Counted from the stretch's first letter, positions 15,514 to 29,152 are shown. The stretch is 60,000 nucleotides of DNA from Nymphaea colorata (GCF_008831285.2 NC_045143.1:2553503-2613502), one strand, 5' to 3'. Notes: a model not told the origin generated them from the sequence alone. Numbers and translations: made by a program.

Positions 15514-15880
15514 GCCCTGTTTGGTAGGAAGGAAAGGGAGGGATTGAGCAATCCCTCTCGTGTTTGGTTGGCTAATTAAAAAGGAGGGAAAGAGAGAAAG
15601 TTTGTTTGGATGGAAGGGAACTGAAAGGAAAAAAAAGGAAAAGAAATGATTGTGTAGTGTAAATCCAATCCCTTCCAAATCGGACGGATTGGGAGGGAAA
15701 GGAAAGGGACTCTCTGCCTCCCAACCTTTTGACTATTGAGGGTATTATTATAAATTGTATCGTTTCCTTTTCATTCCATTCACTTTTATGCAAACAAGCT
15801 TTTATAATCACTTCTTTCCATTCCATTCCCTTCCCTTTCCTTTCCTTTCCCTCCATCCCTTTCCCTCCAACCAAAAATAT
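15514..15880. mobile_element. MITE-like element with imperfect terminal inverted repeats
   Basis: The left end (ccctgtttggtaggaaggaa, then agggaggga) and the reverse complement of the right end (tttttggttggagggaaagg, then gatggaggga) match through TTTGGTxGGAxGGAAAGGGAxGGA. The interior is polypurine/polypyrimidine and has no coding capacity. The ends resemble hAT-type non-autonomous elements. No clean target-site duplication was seen. Confidence 0.5.
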
Positions 15881-18800
15881 TGAGACGTCAACACACACAC
15901 ACACATATTGATATTGCAGGCCACAATATCCAAGTACAGTGGTGGTAGAGCGACCTTGGCTATGTTCAGCAGCTCAACAAGCTTGGTAAGAGCAAGAAGG
16001 ATGACACGGAGCGTCCTTATCCAATTCACGGTCGACATGTACAAGCAAAAAGTTCCTTCTCATCCATCTTTCTTGGGTTTCAATTCGATCGTTTGCAATA
16101 AACGTATCGAAGGTTATTTGATGGATTCAAGCCACCGATTGTGAATATCATGGACTAATTTAATAGAAGATATGCGTGATAGACTGATGTTTTATGTCAA
16201 TGCAAACCTTTAAAGAAAATGAAAATTTAATGGTCAAATTGCACTGGGATTAAGGCAATGGAGATTTTAAGTTTTAAGTCCTTTACTCAGCTCTAAATAG
16301 ACAATAAAAGCGCATCCAACAGATTGGGTCGAACAAAGAGTTCTTTATACTACATGTTTTTTAAGAGTCTAATATAAGTGTCTAAGAATCATAATTGCCT
16401 TGGACTGCAGAGTGTTATCCAACTAGAGAAAGAAGCAGATGAAGAGTGGAGAGCAACGTATTGGTTTAGCCTGCAATTTTGCAGCACCGGAGAAAAGCTT
16501 TTGTACCTGCAAGCTACATGTTGCTGCATCTAAAAAAGTGAAGGAAACGATTTAAAAGTGTTAATTTCAAGACGAAAATACAATTCAAAATGAAACAAAA
16601 CCAGAAAGTAGTAGTAGTGAACATGGGGTCAAGCAAGTACAACCTAATAGGAAATGGTATAAATGAATACACATCCAGATCCTTACCTAAAAGCCAATAA
16701 TTTGTTTGGTTTTGGATGCTTGGAGATTAGAAGTTATTTTAGCTTAGATTCATACTTGGATATAGAGCTGCACACAGATCGAAATTTGATAATTGATTAG
16801 ATTTTGTTTCTTTCCCAAATGTGGCTGATCCATTTTAAACCCAGATTCCAGCCCATAATCAGAAAAAATGACTTCTGTTGATGTCCATACTGAGTCAGTT
16901 TGTCAATCGAGCTACTAATAACTAAGAACTGCTCTCTCAGTTGTCCATGGTCGGAGCTGGTGGTGGTTATTCATACAAAATCAAAGGGGAAGATTCTACA
17001 CTAACAAATTCCGGAATGCAAAAACAGAAGTTTCAGAGATTCATTGGCTGTGTGCTGTACATGAACTGTCAAAAACTTCACGCACGATAGGTATTGAAAC
17101 ATGTGGCGTAGGGGAATGGGGTTGCATTGCTAATGCCATCTATGACATGAAGGTTCTTGAACAGCAAGTGCTCCCCATAGTGTGCCAAGGGCTTGATATA
17201 TTTGATCTAGCAAATATAAGGCTTGCGAGAAGAACCAAAAGAGAGAGAATAATATGCAAGAAAGCATGGAAGTTGGAGTCTCGTTCGCACAATCAGCAGA
17301 AGATTCTATATTAAAATGCAGGCCAGCTGCTACCGCTATCTTAAGGTTCACCATTACAGTGCAATTGTATGAATCCAAATAACCAGTATCAGGGCTTATT
17401 CAGGTTTGAGTTATTCTAGTTGAGACTACCAAGTTGACTGAAGTAACATAAAAGGTAAAAACTCAGATCAGCTTGGCAAGGTTGGTTATCTAGGTACATT
17501 TCTGGCTATGGTACCTAAGACAGCCTGAACCAGTTCAAACCCTGTAAATAGCAAAAGAAGCTACCTAATATTCATTATGCATTGTACTCCACCAAGCAGA
17601 GGGCCCATTATACTCCAACATGGGGCTTCACCTTATCTTCTCAATCAACCAATAGCCATCTTTCTGAGCATGCAGTGAATAGATGCGCCATTACAAGGAC
17701 AATGATCAACCGAGTCAACCCCATAAGCATGGTCATTCAGTTCTAGTAAAAAAAAGGACTTATCTACAAGACCAATATGACTATAAGCTATCAGAACCTA
17801 AAGTTGAAGCATGCCATGTCATGGTTCCATGAATAGTTGGATATGGCTACACGAAGTAGAGCAACATAAGTTTTAAGGTCATGGCTAGATGGCAGGCTTA
17901 ATATCCTTTAGTTGAAATATGTCGATAGCAAGACAACTTGACATGGAAGCAATGGAATGAGTTATTGATAGGCGACGAAAAGAGCACCCCAAGGAACAAC
18001 TGCAATAAGGGATAAAGGACATAGGCTTATTAACAAATTCAAACATGTAAAAAAAGGAAAGGAAGCTTTTCTCTGCTCACTCAAAAGAAAAGATAAAAAG
18101 GACATACAAATGCATGCAACAGAAGAGGCAAAACTGTGCTGTATTTCAGATAATCTTTGCTATATGCTAATATAAACTGCCAATTATGAACTGCAACTTC
18201 TAAAATAAACAATTACTATTTATCAAATATATAAGTAATATTGCACAAAGCCACAAACCATAAGCCTTTCCAAAGCCAATTGTTTCATAAGCCTTTCCCA
18301 GGCCGGCCTCTAATTTTTAACGGGCTATCAGCTGTCTTGCTTTAGTGGCAAATTTGGGAGATGCAGGATGAATGCTTGCCTAAGATGGCACAGACTTAGC
18401 CTAAACACCTTTCACAGACTGCATTTAGATATTCACTCTGCCATCCTGATTACTTGGAAAGACCTAAATGCTTCCTGTCCTCTGTCCAAATGCCGAGTGC
18501 ATCATCTGTCAATGCCTGATGTGTCTTCTGTTACCTTGATCAGTTTGTCATCAGTTCTCACTTGAATGAATTTCCCTTTCTATTAAACGAAAAACAACAT
18601 TGGCTAACTATCGGCGAGCTAGATTACATAAGCAGAGATTAATATAGTTAAATATGAATATAGTTGAACATAACCAAGTGTTGAAGGGTATACAACACCA
18701 GCATCCATGTGAAAGGTAGCAAGACAGAGTGTAATGAAAAGTTTTAAAGTAGCCTTGATGCGTACTTTAAGGTAGCCCCCTAACCCACCAAACACAGTGT

Positions 18801-19534
18801 TTTGATGCTCAGCTGATGGAAAACCTTCTAGTCTCCAGAAGATTACCACATTTTGGCCAACACCAGTCAGAGACTTGACGAACGAAAAAACTACTTTATG
18901 GTTATAGTCTGATCAACGCAATAATCACTGATGCTGCCTTTAGAACTAGTGGTATGTTGAGCTGGCTAGCTTGCTCGTTTCACAAGGCCGAAGGATTCCA
19001 AAGCTTTGTAAAAACGACATGTAATTTGAGACAACTACCAAGCAGAGAGCTCGGGCAGTGATTTCTCTCTTAGTCATTTCGTCAAATGACTCATGGACAT
19101 AAGCAGGAACTTCTTTGAGAGCAGCAGATGAGCACATTAGAGGCAGCAGAGTTGACACATTGACGCTTGCAGGGAAATGGAAGCCAAACACAACAAATTG
19201 ATTCATATTAAAGCTTAATGGGAAAAAAAAGTTCCAGGACATGCACAAAATAAACACCTCCGGAAGACATTCACAACAGACCACCCAACTACAAAAGTTG
19301 CCAAAAATGGTTGTGATGAAGAAAAAACAAAAAATGAAGTCGAAAATTGCCTGTCCTAGTCTTCATTACGTTCAAGGAGGAGGTAGTAGACTGAAAAAGA
19401 GAAACACCCATGTTTTGCATCTCAAGCGGAACAGAAGATTCTCATTATTCATGGTTCTTCAGGAAACTCAAGATAACAGAAGACACAGAAAAATCATAAG
19501 AAATCTGACTCCGGCAATTCGGAAATATCTCGTC
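15881..19534. other. Intergenic region, no supported gene
   Basis: Only short frames without a recognisable product are present. The stretch at 15919-16050 has a more coding-like base composition than its surroundings and could be a gene relic. The part just below 19535 should include the 3' UTR of the small membrane-protein gene. Confidence 0.5.
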
Positions 19535-19874
19535 TTATACGTCCCCTCCCGACGATTGCTGCCCACCAGACTCCAATTCTTTGGAGTATTCAGCCATGGC
19601 TCGCTCCATGTTCTGTGCCCGTCTCTCTAGAGCAACCATGTAAAATCCTAAAAACGCACAGTTCCGCATACCAAAATCAGATGATGGTTGGAGAAAGGTT
19701 GTGGCGAACTCATCCGGTCATGAATGAACAGCAAAACTGAGAAACGCAGGAAAACTGCAATCGACAGGGGAAAGGCAAGTCATAAAGGGAAGTACCTACT
19801 GCGCTCCCAAGGGCACAGAACCAGAGGATCCTCGAGGACCATTTGTCACCAACGAGTCCTCTTGACCCCAACAT
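19535..19874 (-). CDS. Small conserved single-pass membrane protein (63 aa, 2 exons)
   Basis: Exons on the minus strand are 19874-19796 and 19647-19535. The 148-bp intron has GT-AG ends and splits a Gly codon. The joined frame is 192 nt including the stop. The product starts MLGSRGLVGDKWSSRI, has one hydrophobic segment at residues about 16-35 (ILWFCALGSAVGFYMVAL), and continues with a charged helix, ERRAQNMERAMAEYSKELES. This layout (short N-terminus, one GxAxG-containing membrane helix, Arg/Glu-rich helix) is familiar from small plant proteins and from small organelle inner-membrane proteins, but I cannot name the family. Splice sites, phase and protein character agree, so I consider the gene real. 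It lies head to head with the FRIGIDA-like gene, 795 bp away. Confidence 0.7.
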
Positions 19875-20669
19875 CGTCCTGCAAACCGAGAACTACGTTC
19901 AGAGCAGGGTGACTGGTCTCCGTCCTTCCCGCGGTAGAAGTGCTTCTCGGCGCGCCTTGATATGAAGGCTCTTTTGCGTATGATTTTGGGATTTTGATCC
20001 TTCTTAGCAAACCGGTGTTTAATGATCTTAAATTTGAGCTTCTTTTACCAATTAAATTTGATTTTCATGGCGAAACTCTTCTTTTCAATTTAATTACAAG
20101 AACAGGAATCATTGTTGAACCCTCAGAAAAAGCATCAATCGAGCAAATAGAACTGAAAAATTAAAATGGAAAAGACAAAAAGTCTTTGATTCTTTTGTTA
20201 ATGGAAAATTATGAAATATTTAATGAAGAACTTCTTATTTAGAAGCATTAAAAATTACGAAAATTGAAAAGAAAGGGCATCCCACGGAGCCAAAGGAGCG
20301 AAGCGAAGCAGGTCATATGGCCTTTGACCCGTTTCTGTGATACCTCGATCTCAACCGTTCGATTGGAGACACTTGCCCCCGCTTAGCAAAATTCTCGTAC
20401 TTGATCGACTTCATTCATTCGTCTGCCGCCGGCGTTCCTTAATCCGTCGCAGGTGTTTCCCGTTACCCGTCGGTCACTCGGTCGCGCACTGTCCATCTCT
20501 CTCTCTCTCTCTAGATGTTTTCTCCGCCATTGCTAGGGTTTTTGCCGGAGGCACGAGCTCTGGAGAGCTTAACGAGGGATTGTAGTCGTTTCTGAGGTAA
20601 TACCTAGGGTTTTTAAGAGGAGTTAGGGTTCGTGAGATTGCTTTTCTGTTCAGTCGGCAGGTCTGTGCG
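19875..20669. promoter_or_regulatory. Shared divergent intergenic region
   Basis: This 795-bp stretch separates two start codons facing away from each other, so it must hold both promoters. It includes a CT microsatellite (about 20496-20512) and GC-rich 5' UTR sequence just before the FRIGIDA-like ATG. A short upstream frame (20337-20585) may be part of that 5' UTR or a spurious frame. Co-regulation is possible but is not shown by the sequence. Confidence 0.4.
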
Positions 20670-23600
20670 ATGGCCGCGGTCGATGCGGATCCGTTTCAGA
20701 AGGCGATCGATCACCTGGAGGCGGAGAGGGCGATCCTCACGAACTTCACCAACTTCTGGAAAGACCTTTCCAGCCACATCTCCTCCCTCGAGCAGACCCT
20801 CCGGCAGAAGTCCGAAACCCTGGAGTCGAAGCTCCAGTCCCTCGACTCCACCACCAAGGAGGCCCTGGAGTCTCTCGCCACCAGGGAGGAGTCGCTCCCG
20901 TCAAAGGAGTTGGCCGCATCCGAGCGCGTTGAGCGGCTGAAGCAGGCGGCACTCGCACAGATCGAGGAGCATTCCGGCGCCCTGCCGAAGGGTGCCGACG
21001 TTGCGACGAGCCTTAGGTTTTTGTGTCTTAAGATGGACGCCGATGGGCTGTGGAGGTTTCTGATCGCGAGGAGGAAGGAGCTGGCAACCATCCGGGCGGA
21101 GCTCGAGCCGGCGGTGGCGGACGCCGTGGATCCGGCGTCCCTAGTTTTACAGGCACTCGAGGATTTCGTATTCAGACGGGCTGATAAGGTCGGCCTCTCC
21201 GACCAGCGCTGGGCTTGCGGGATGCTTCTCAGGGCGCTATCGGCGGACGAGGGAGTGGCTGCGAGCGTGAAGGAGCGAGCGATGGTGCTTGCCGAAGCTT
21301 GGAAGGAAAAGATCCACGGGAGCGGGGAAGGCGGCCTGGCTTCGAATGCAGCTGAAGTGCAGATGTTTTTGCAGCTGCTGGTGACATACAAGCTGGTGGA
21401 GAAGTTTGAGATGGATTATCTGAAGAAGTTCGTTGTGGCATTTGCTTCTCGAAGAGACATGCCGAAGCTTGCAGTCTCGTTAGGGTTTAATGAGAAGATG
21501 GGAGGTGTGTTCTTCTGCAACTCCCCTCTTTGTCTTTTCATTATTATGTCATTTTTATTTCAATTCAGTAAGATGATGGTTACTGTCGCACTTTTCAACC
21601 ACGCAAAATTTATCTGCAAGCCTCTTACCTGTGGGTTGGACCAATGGTCGTCCCAATCAGGCCATTTCTGGTTAGAATTTCATTTTGAAGCAATGCTTGT
21701 AAGTGGCAGCCAAACAACTTAGATTTTCTCTTCATTTGAATTCCATTGCTTCTATAGTTCCACCAGTTTTGGAGGTCAATGCTCTTCACAGTGCTTAGTA
21801 ATCCTTCTGGTCGCAGTCTTATTATAATGCTTAGATAATAAGTTCTTAACTGATTTCTTATTTAACATTCATAAGAATTGCTTTATATATATAGTATGTA
21901 GTGTCCTCTATTTATCTATATCCGTCCGTTGTGATTCATAGCTGATTCGACAAGTCTTTTGTTGCTGCTTTGTTTTCCAATAAATGGCAATTTCTGGTTT
22001 TTGTTTCCCGCGAATCTCTTCTTGCAACTCGGTGAAAGGTGTTGCTTATGCATCATGAACTAAGAAGCCTCCAAATATATTTTGCCACCTTCTGGTGCTT
22101 GCTTATTGGACCTTTAGTGTGGGTAACTGTAATATAGATAACATACATAGATGTTTTTCAAAACCCTATGTCTGTATATGTATCCATGGAGGCAATAATT
22201 TTTCATGTACTATTTTTTTGCTTTACAACCTGAAAATTTATGTCATAGAATTTTCATTGATAAAGGGTCTTGCTTGGAATATGGTTTGAATTTTTTGTGT
22301 CTTCATAACAAAATCTGAATGTCCTTTTAAATTTGATGTTTCTTCCATAAACATGTGAACTGGCACCTCTTCTTATAGTGATTATTGACTTCTCCATGCC
22401 TGGTAGCTTGACCTTTTTTCCCTTGATTTCTGCAGAAATAATTGAAGAATTGATAGGCAACGGCAAGGAGGTGGATGCAGTATATTTTATTTATGAATCC
22501 GGATTACCTAGTCAGTTCCCTCCAGTACCACTTCTTAAGGCCTATCTCAAGAATGCGAAGAAAAATGCAAATGGTGGGACAAAGAGTGGATCTACTGTAA
22601 GTAGACATGCAACTCAAGATTTTCTGAAAATATTTTTCAGTCACTTCATTTTATGCCTTCTTATCAGTGTCTTCTCATTTGATTTTGTGGATTTTTCCCT
22701 TGCCTATTAATGTAATGACAGCTGGAACTTGATATTGATCTGTGAGAATGTGTGTTTCATGTATATTTTATGGATACATGCATTTGTACAGCTTAAGTTT
22801 TCCGAAAAATCTTTTAAATTCAGAATGCTTATCCGGTTATCCATGTCTCCTTGCTGAGTTCCTTTCTTTCGACTTCTGGTAGCAATATGGGATCTATGAA
22901 CTAACAACCCTCCATTGGTAGGAACTAGGAAGTTACAACTCGAGTTATCAGACCTTAATGTCAAAATGACCCTTACGCTGATCATGGCCATATTTATGGA
23001 CCTAGGTATTCCGGTTTATTTTAAAGTTTTAAGAAGAAACTGCAACACTAAAAAAAGAGTACGTTTGTTTTCTCAAGAACCAGAGTTGTGCTGTCTCAGC
23101 CTGTCATTTTGGTTGGCAGATTCTGTATCACTCCTCTAAACAGTGTCGAATTACAGAAACAGTATGCAAAGACCGTTTGCAACCCACTGTTGCTCTACGC
23201 TGCTTGTGATAAGAATCACAAGGGCATGTGACAATTGAGGAATCAGAGACTAAAGAATGTATGCCCTTCAAGAGTTCCACCGTTTGTTGACATGAACTTC
23301 CACAACAATTATCATGGGGTGCTTGCTAAAAGTAGCGAATAGCATAAAAAAGATACATCATTACATGTTTTTACATGATTGTCAATTATATTTCCTTCAA
23401 TTTGAGAAGCCATATTGGGTATTATTAGTCTGCTTTTAACAATGTGTGCTCTATATGTGGTGTTCCATGAAATCTGATCCAGTCTGCTACATTGAGAGCT
23501 TCTATTCCTAATTTTCAGCTAGTAAGTAGTAATGTGATGGGCCCATTGCAATTAAAAACCTGTTTGGGCACTGGATGAAAACCTAATACCTAGGCTGTCA

Positions 23601-26600
23601 AATCTTCAAACCAAAAGAAAAAAACATATTATTTTATATTTTTAAGTTTTTAACCCTAAAAATTTGAATGCTTTCCTTTTTTGTATCTTCTAGTACATTG
23701 CTTGAAAGTGGAGATTTTTTCATATTGACTATATTCATATTGTTTTTTTCTTCATTTTATCTTTTCCCCCTTTTGTCTGTTCAATACACCCCCTAGGCTT
23801 TTTTCATGAGGTCTGGTACCTATGCCTGCCTACTGCTTTCAACTACACAGGCCTTCTCCCGCACCAACTTTGCAGTTAGTTGTATGGATTTTGAAGCCAT
23901 CTCACACAGGTGCAGAGCATGGGTACAGCATTTTTCGAGAAAGAGAAGAAAAGAACTTGGTGAAGCAAGTAGTAAACAATAAATTAACCTACCCGTAATG
24001 AAATCAAGTCTAATCAAACCTTATGAACTTTTGTGTGTGAGTGCATAACATATTATATAATAAAACATGTTATATATGTATTAAAATCACGTAAACAGGT
24101 GAAAAGCAGACAAACAGGGAAAGAAGCTGAACAATGTCGTACAATTACATGACACATTCATCAGTTAAACATTAATATGACTCTCGAAGTCGTGCGGTAG
24201 TAATACCAAATCAAGTACAATGAGTAGTGGGGTAATGATCTAAACCTTGGAAATCTTAATACCATAACTTGCACATCATCTAACCATTATCCTACTGAAA
24301 TAATCCTTCCTAAGAAGTTCCATCTTCTGGCAACTCCACCCAGAAGATAATGGGTTACTCCTACAACACATCCTCGTATAATGCTCATTTGGAATCCATA
24401 AACTATCTCAACCAGTGGTCAGAATTTTTTTTAATATATTCTTGAATTCATTCAAGATGAATACAAAACTCAAATTTGTACAAGCTGATTATTTAACCCA
24501 ATTACACTCAACCAGTAGTATGCTTAGAGTCCTCTTCTTCCCCATACTATGTGGAACTCAGTGCTTATCTATATTTTTGGACATACTTCGGTATTGTGAA
24601 AATTTCTCGTTACACAGATCTCCTAAAGAGGTGTCGACCTGCATTGATGTATCATGGGTGCTCGTGTGATGCTTGCATGAAAGACATGGTTAATGGAAGT
24701 CCAGTCAACCACATTGAAAAGGAGTACTTTGTCATACATTTGCTGTTTCACATTTTCAATCATATGGTTTTTTCTTTTTTTTTTTTCATTTTTCGGTCGG
24801 TTGCTTGATTGTGAATTTGTGTTAAGTTATGATTGTGATATCTCACTTTTGTTGGTTGTCTAATTTCACATTGACATTTAGTTTGTATGATAGGATTGCC
24901 TCATTGTTGGTTTGAGCTTTTATTTTAGTTATGTTGTGTTTAATTGTGATATATTTTCATCCTTGTTGACATTTTTTTTGTACAACTGCTCAAGTGTTCT
25001 AAAAAATGCTGCATCTGGACCATCACCCTCACTTGGGCCTTCTAGATCCCGAATTTCCCAATATTGTGGATTTTCTTGCAAGTGGGGTTACTAATGCTAC
25101 TAATTTGGTCAGACAATCATATGACCTCTATCACATACCATTTTGAGTGCCACCCACATCAGTGTGATGTGGGTGCGGATTCTTGTACTGCAAGTCCTCA
25201 CCGGAAAAGGTAAGCTAAAGGAGGAGGAGGGTAGACGAAGGGTTGAAAAAAAAGGAAAAACAGTAAAAGGAAGAAGAAGAATTACCCTGTGGAAATAGAG
25301 GCATGGTTGAATGAGGTTAAAAGCTAGGATTTTATGCTGCTTATATATATTTTTTGTTTTAAACCTTCTTTTGTTATAAATTTTGAATAAAAAAATAATT
25401 GCAAAGTTCTATTTTATTACAATAAGAGGCTTATTTTACAGTTTAAAACAATATTCTCTTTACTTTTAACTTTTTTATTATATATATATATATATATATA
25501 TATCTTGCATGCAAATTTTTTTTAGAAGTGCCTGACCCCCATCCAGACCCTGTATTCATGTGACATAATATACAACTATGAGACTTATAGAAATCTTTAA
25601 AGTAGAAGGCAGCTGAACTGGAAGCTCATTCTTGGGACGATCTCCTTCTCCTGGACATGTTTGAACCAGCTGTCTGGAAAGTCTGATCTATGCCGCCTTT
25701 TTTTTTCCCTTGAGGGCTCAAGCTTAAGTTGTTTTGCAGACAAGGATCTGCAAAAAGCAGCTGACAAATTAATTTGTGTAGTTGCTGTCAGAAATATCTT
25801 CAGCTAAGAATCTTGAACATGAAATGCATATTGCACAAATACTGACGAACCAAGTCAAAGCAAGAGCTTCATAACCTCTCTTTTAGTGATGCATGTGATA
25901 CTCACAAACCATGCTGACAGGAGTTAACAAAAAACGTGAGTACTTCATAAACAAGAAGCTGATTACACACACACACACACACACAAACAATCTCTGGACT
26001 GTCAGATAAAGACCCAAGCGCATTCGTATTCTGGGTTATACTGGTGATTTAGTAGTGGTTGAGGACTTGATTTCTTTGAACAATGTATACTGTATAGATA
26101 GCCAACGCAAGGTTCTGGGTCTGAGAAAGCCGAAATTGTACTAGCAACATCCATTTGCTTATATGTGGCATTATCTTCCACAGCTGCCTTAGTGTTCTAT
26201 TGGAACATATTTTAGCATTTCTTTATACAGCTTCACATGTCTTAAATAAGGATCTTCTTCTGCTGTTTAGGATGATGGCAACCTGTCAGAGCTCAATGCT
26301 CTTAAAGCCTTGATCAGGTGTATTGAGGACCACAAGTTGGAAGCTGAATTCTCCCCTGAAAGCCTGAAAAAGCGTGTTAGTCAACTGGAAAAGGCCAAGC
26401 TGGACAAAAAGAAGTTTACTGGCCCTCCTAAGTCACAGAACAAGAGAAGCCGGGCTAGTGGTGGCAGTGTAGGCTCTGCTTCCTTCCCACCTGCCAAAGC
26501 TGGAAGGCATGCCAATGCATATCCATCATCAATGTGGAGGGATCGAAATATACCAGCCCACCATTATCCTGCTGCTCCTTTCCCTCCATCATACAGTGCT

Positions 26601-26852
26601 TATGATTACCCATACCTGACAGAGACATCCAGTGTTGGCAGCCGTAGTCCAGCAGCAATGTCTCAAAGCCACTACTCTTATGTTCCGGAAGATGTGGCAA
26701 CCACCCGTGCTGCTGCTGCTGCTGCAGCTGTTGCCGCTGCCGCCGCCGCTGCTGCTGCTACACCATCTTACACTTCTGCTACTGCTAACTACAGTGGCTA
26801 TGGCTATGGATCTGGTCTCTCTCCATATCAAGGTTCTACATATCCGCACTAA
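20670..26852 (+). CDS. FRL4: FRIGIDA-like protein, FRL4 type; 3 exons, 525 aa
   Basis: Exons are 20670-21504, 22436-22596 and 26271-26852, all with GT-AG introns (931 and 3674 bp). The joined frame is 1578 nt with the stop. The N-terminus ([20 protein letters not shown]) leads into a coiled coil at about residues 15-100. The Frigida domain follows, with [14 protein letters not shown] and, across the first splice, [19 protein letters not shown] and [11 protein letters not shown]. Exon 3 gives [20 protein letters not shown], a basic KRSRAS patch that may act as a nuclear signal, and a Tyr/Ser/Pro-rich tail with an Ala tract at residues 479-495. FRL4A/B of Arabidopsis are about the same length. 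FRIGIDA-family proteins are nuclear scaffolds; FRIGIDA itself activates FLC in the flowering pathway. The FRL4 branch is widespread in plants and its role is less defined. Exon 1 is GC-rich compared with its introns. Confidence 0.95.
26707..26760 (+). repeat. GCN trinucleotide tract coding for poly-Ala in FRL4
   Basis: In-frame GCT/GCC/GCA codons encode 7 Ala, one Val and 9 Ala. Mixed codons make it more stable than a pure repeat, but it is a plausible site of length variation. Confidence 0.9.
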
Positions 26853-29102
26853 GTTTTCCACTCTGGTAGCATGATCTGTCGATAGGTTCACTTGCAAGAT
26901 TTTAACTTTGACTGGTTACTCTTTTCTGTTCACATGTAATCTGGGCTTTAGGGTGTTACCTTTTTTCATTTTAATGCTAGTTCTGATCTCTTCTGCGTTT
27001 GGGAAATAACAACAGAGAATAACAATGTTCAGTTAAAACGTCGGGGGAGTTACTGGTGCCTCATAGGACCTGAGAAGGAAGTTGGTGGTTGTTTCTTTGT
27101 AATTAAATGAAGGTCATGACTGTTGCCCCTTGCAGCAACAAATGATGGTTATGTTAATGTTGTGTTGGTAATTCAATATGTACTATATTTCCTATACAAA
27201 TTTCAGTGGACATTTTTCTCTAGCAACGTCCTGTTTCTCTATCGTGGAGTCCATTCTGTTCTCATTTGTTTCCTTTTCCTTTGTATTGGTAAAATGAATT
27301 TGGTAATCTGTCAACAGGCTTGAAAACTTTCTGCGTTTCATGGGACTCTTGTTTCCCTTAATTCAATCTGTTCTGATTTATTTCCGTTCCTTTGTATTGG
27401 TACAATGAACTTGGTTATCTGTCGACGCTCTTGAAAACTTACTGCCTTTCATGGGACTGTTTCCTTTGACTCTGTAAATCTGTTACAAGCGGATTCTTCG
27501 AAACTCATTTTGTTGGCGGCAATCAGTTTAATAAATGCCTATATTATAATAGTAGGCTTGCACGTAACTGTTCAAAGTATGTTGGAAAGAAGAGGCTCAT
27601 AGATTGTAGAATGCAGCTGTTAGCAAATCTTTACAGTGTAGATGGAGAGATGATCAAAAGATACTATTTGAAATAGTTCACCGTCCCCAAAAGGGAAATT
27701 TCCTTGCCAAAAATTTTTAATGACGAAAAGTTCATAATAGATTTCTCTAGTCTAGAGCTTCGATTTTTTTTTGCAAATTCTCAATCTTCTCACTGCTGCC
27801 ACTGTGTACACCCTTCATCTTCTCAGATGAAGGGCATTCACTGTCCAAAGGGGTTTTACCTTTATCTAAGATTTCATTCTAGAAGCCGCCTATTTAAATT
27901 AAAGCGTCATAAGCTACTGGCACCAGAATTTGTGCTCGCAAAAAAAGAATCGACGTCCAGACCAGAAAGGGACGAACTCTAGGGAGCTTGAATCCGACCA
28001 ACACTGGATCACTGGCATCTCTCTTCTGAATCGATGTGGACGATTTCAAATTTGTCCATGGAAAGGTGCAACTATTCATCCGTGTGTTCGACCGGACCCC
28101 ATCTGGTTTATGGACCTAACCAGTGGGCCATGGTCTGGGCTGCAATTGGGCCTATGGCTGGCTTACGAAATTACGAAATTGATGAGCTACATAGTCAACC
28201 AGTTCTGTCCTATTAATATCTAGGTGCAATATCTAGGTGCAAGGGGTTAGGTGGAAGTCTTGGTTTTCTTTTGGACTAGGATGAAATACTCTTTTTGCTC
28301 ACTCAACATCCGATTAAATAATCTCAAACGATGAAATAGAGCTTGACAATCTTTGGATGGATCCGTGATCTTTTCTTCTTGATTAAAAAAACAAAATTCT
28401 TAGTCAAATTCTCCCCAAGGATGGAAGAAAATGGAGGATGTCAAAAGCAAAACCTTGTCCACACTGATGCCTATGAAAAGGGAAAGGTTGTGCACACCTC
28501 CGCAAAGGACATCAGGATTTTAACCAACATGATTCTACATGTGCAGATCATTCTTTTCAAATGATCATCGAAAATACGATTACACTCTTCGAGGAAAAAA
28601 AGTTCATCGTTTAATCGCCAAATGATCTTTCGGCAAGACTATTTAGGACATGTTTGTTAACCAATCTACACTGATTTGAGATGACCATGCATCTCAAATG
28701 CGTGGATTTAAGGTTCTAAACAAACCGTTTGGCTGATGAAATGCATTTTTTTTTTTTGTTTAAAACAATGGATTTCATGCTGTATGGATGTGAGACCTCA
28801 ATCTGAACGAAAAAAAAACCATGCCCTTAGGGTCCGCGTAATAATAAGAACAGTTTGTTGATGTTTTATGTATCTATTCTAAAATTGAGGCAAATTCATG
28901 TAACATTTTAAAGTTTAGCGGTTGATGACTAAAGCTGAATGCATATGAAAATTGATGACCCTATCCCCATAATAGAAGACCTGCTCTTCCCATTTATACT
29001 TTTCAAAGTAGTTCTTCTATAAGACAAGAGAAACTGTTACTATTAGTAAAACTGCCCTAAAAAATAAGGGGGATTCAAACACTCTGTTTTATGAATCTAT
29101 CT

Positions 29103-29152
29103 CAAATTTTATGGCAGAATTACTAGACAAATTTTATGGCAGAATTACTAGA
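29103..29152. repeat. Tandem pair of a 25-bp unit
   Basis: The unit caaattttatggcagaatta followed by ctaga occurs twice in a row without mismatch, at 29103 and 29128. Confidence 0.93.

Noticed and set aside
18946-19284. 112-aa minus-strand frame
   Set aside because: It lies downstream of the small membrane-protein gene, probably in its 3' UTR or flank. There is no recognisable motif.
20711-21391. 226-aa minus-strand frame
   Set aside because: It is the antisense shadow of FRL4 exon 1, whose GC-rich third codon positions suppress stops on the opposite strand.
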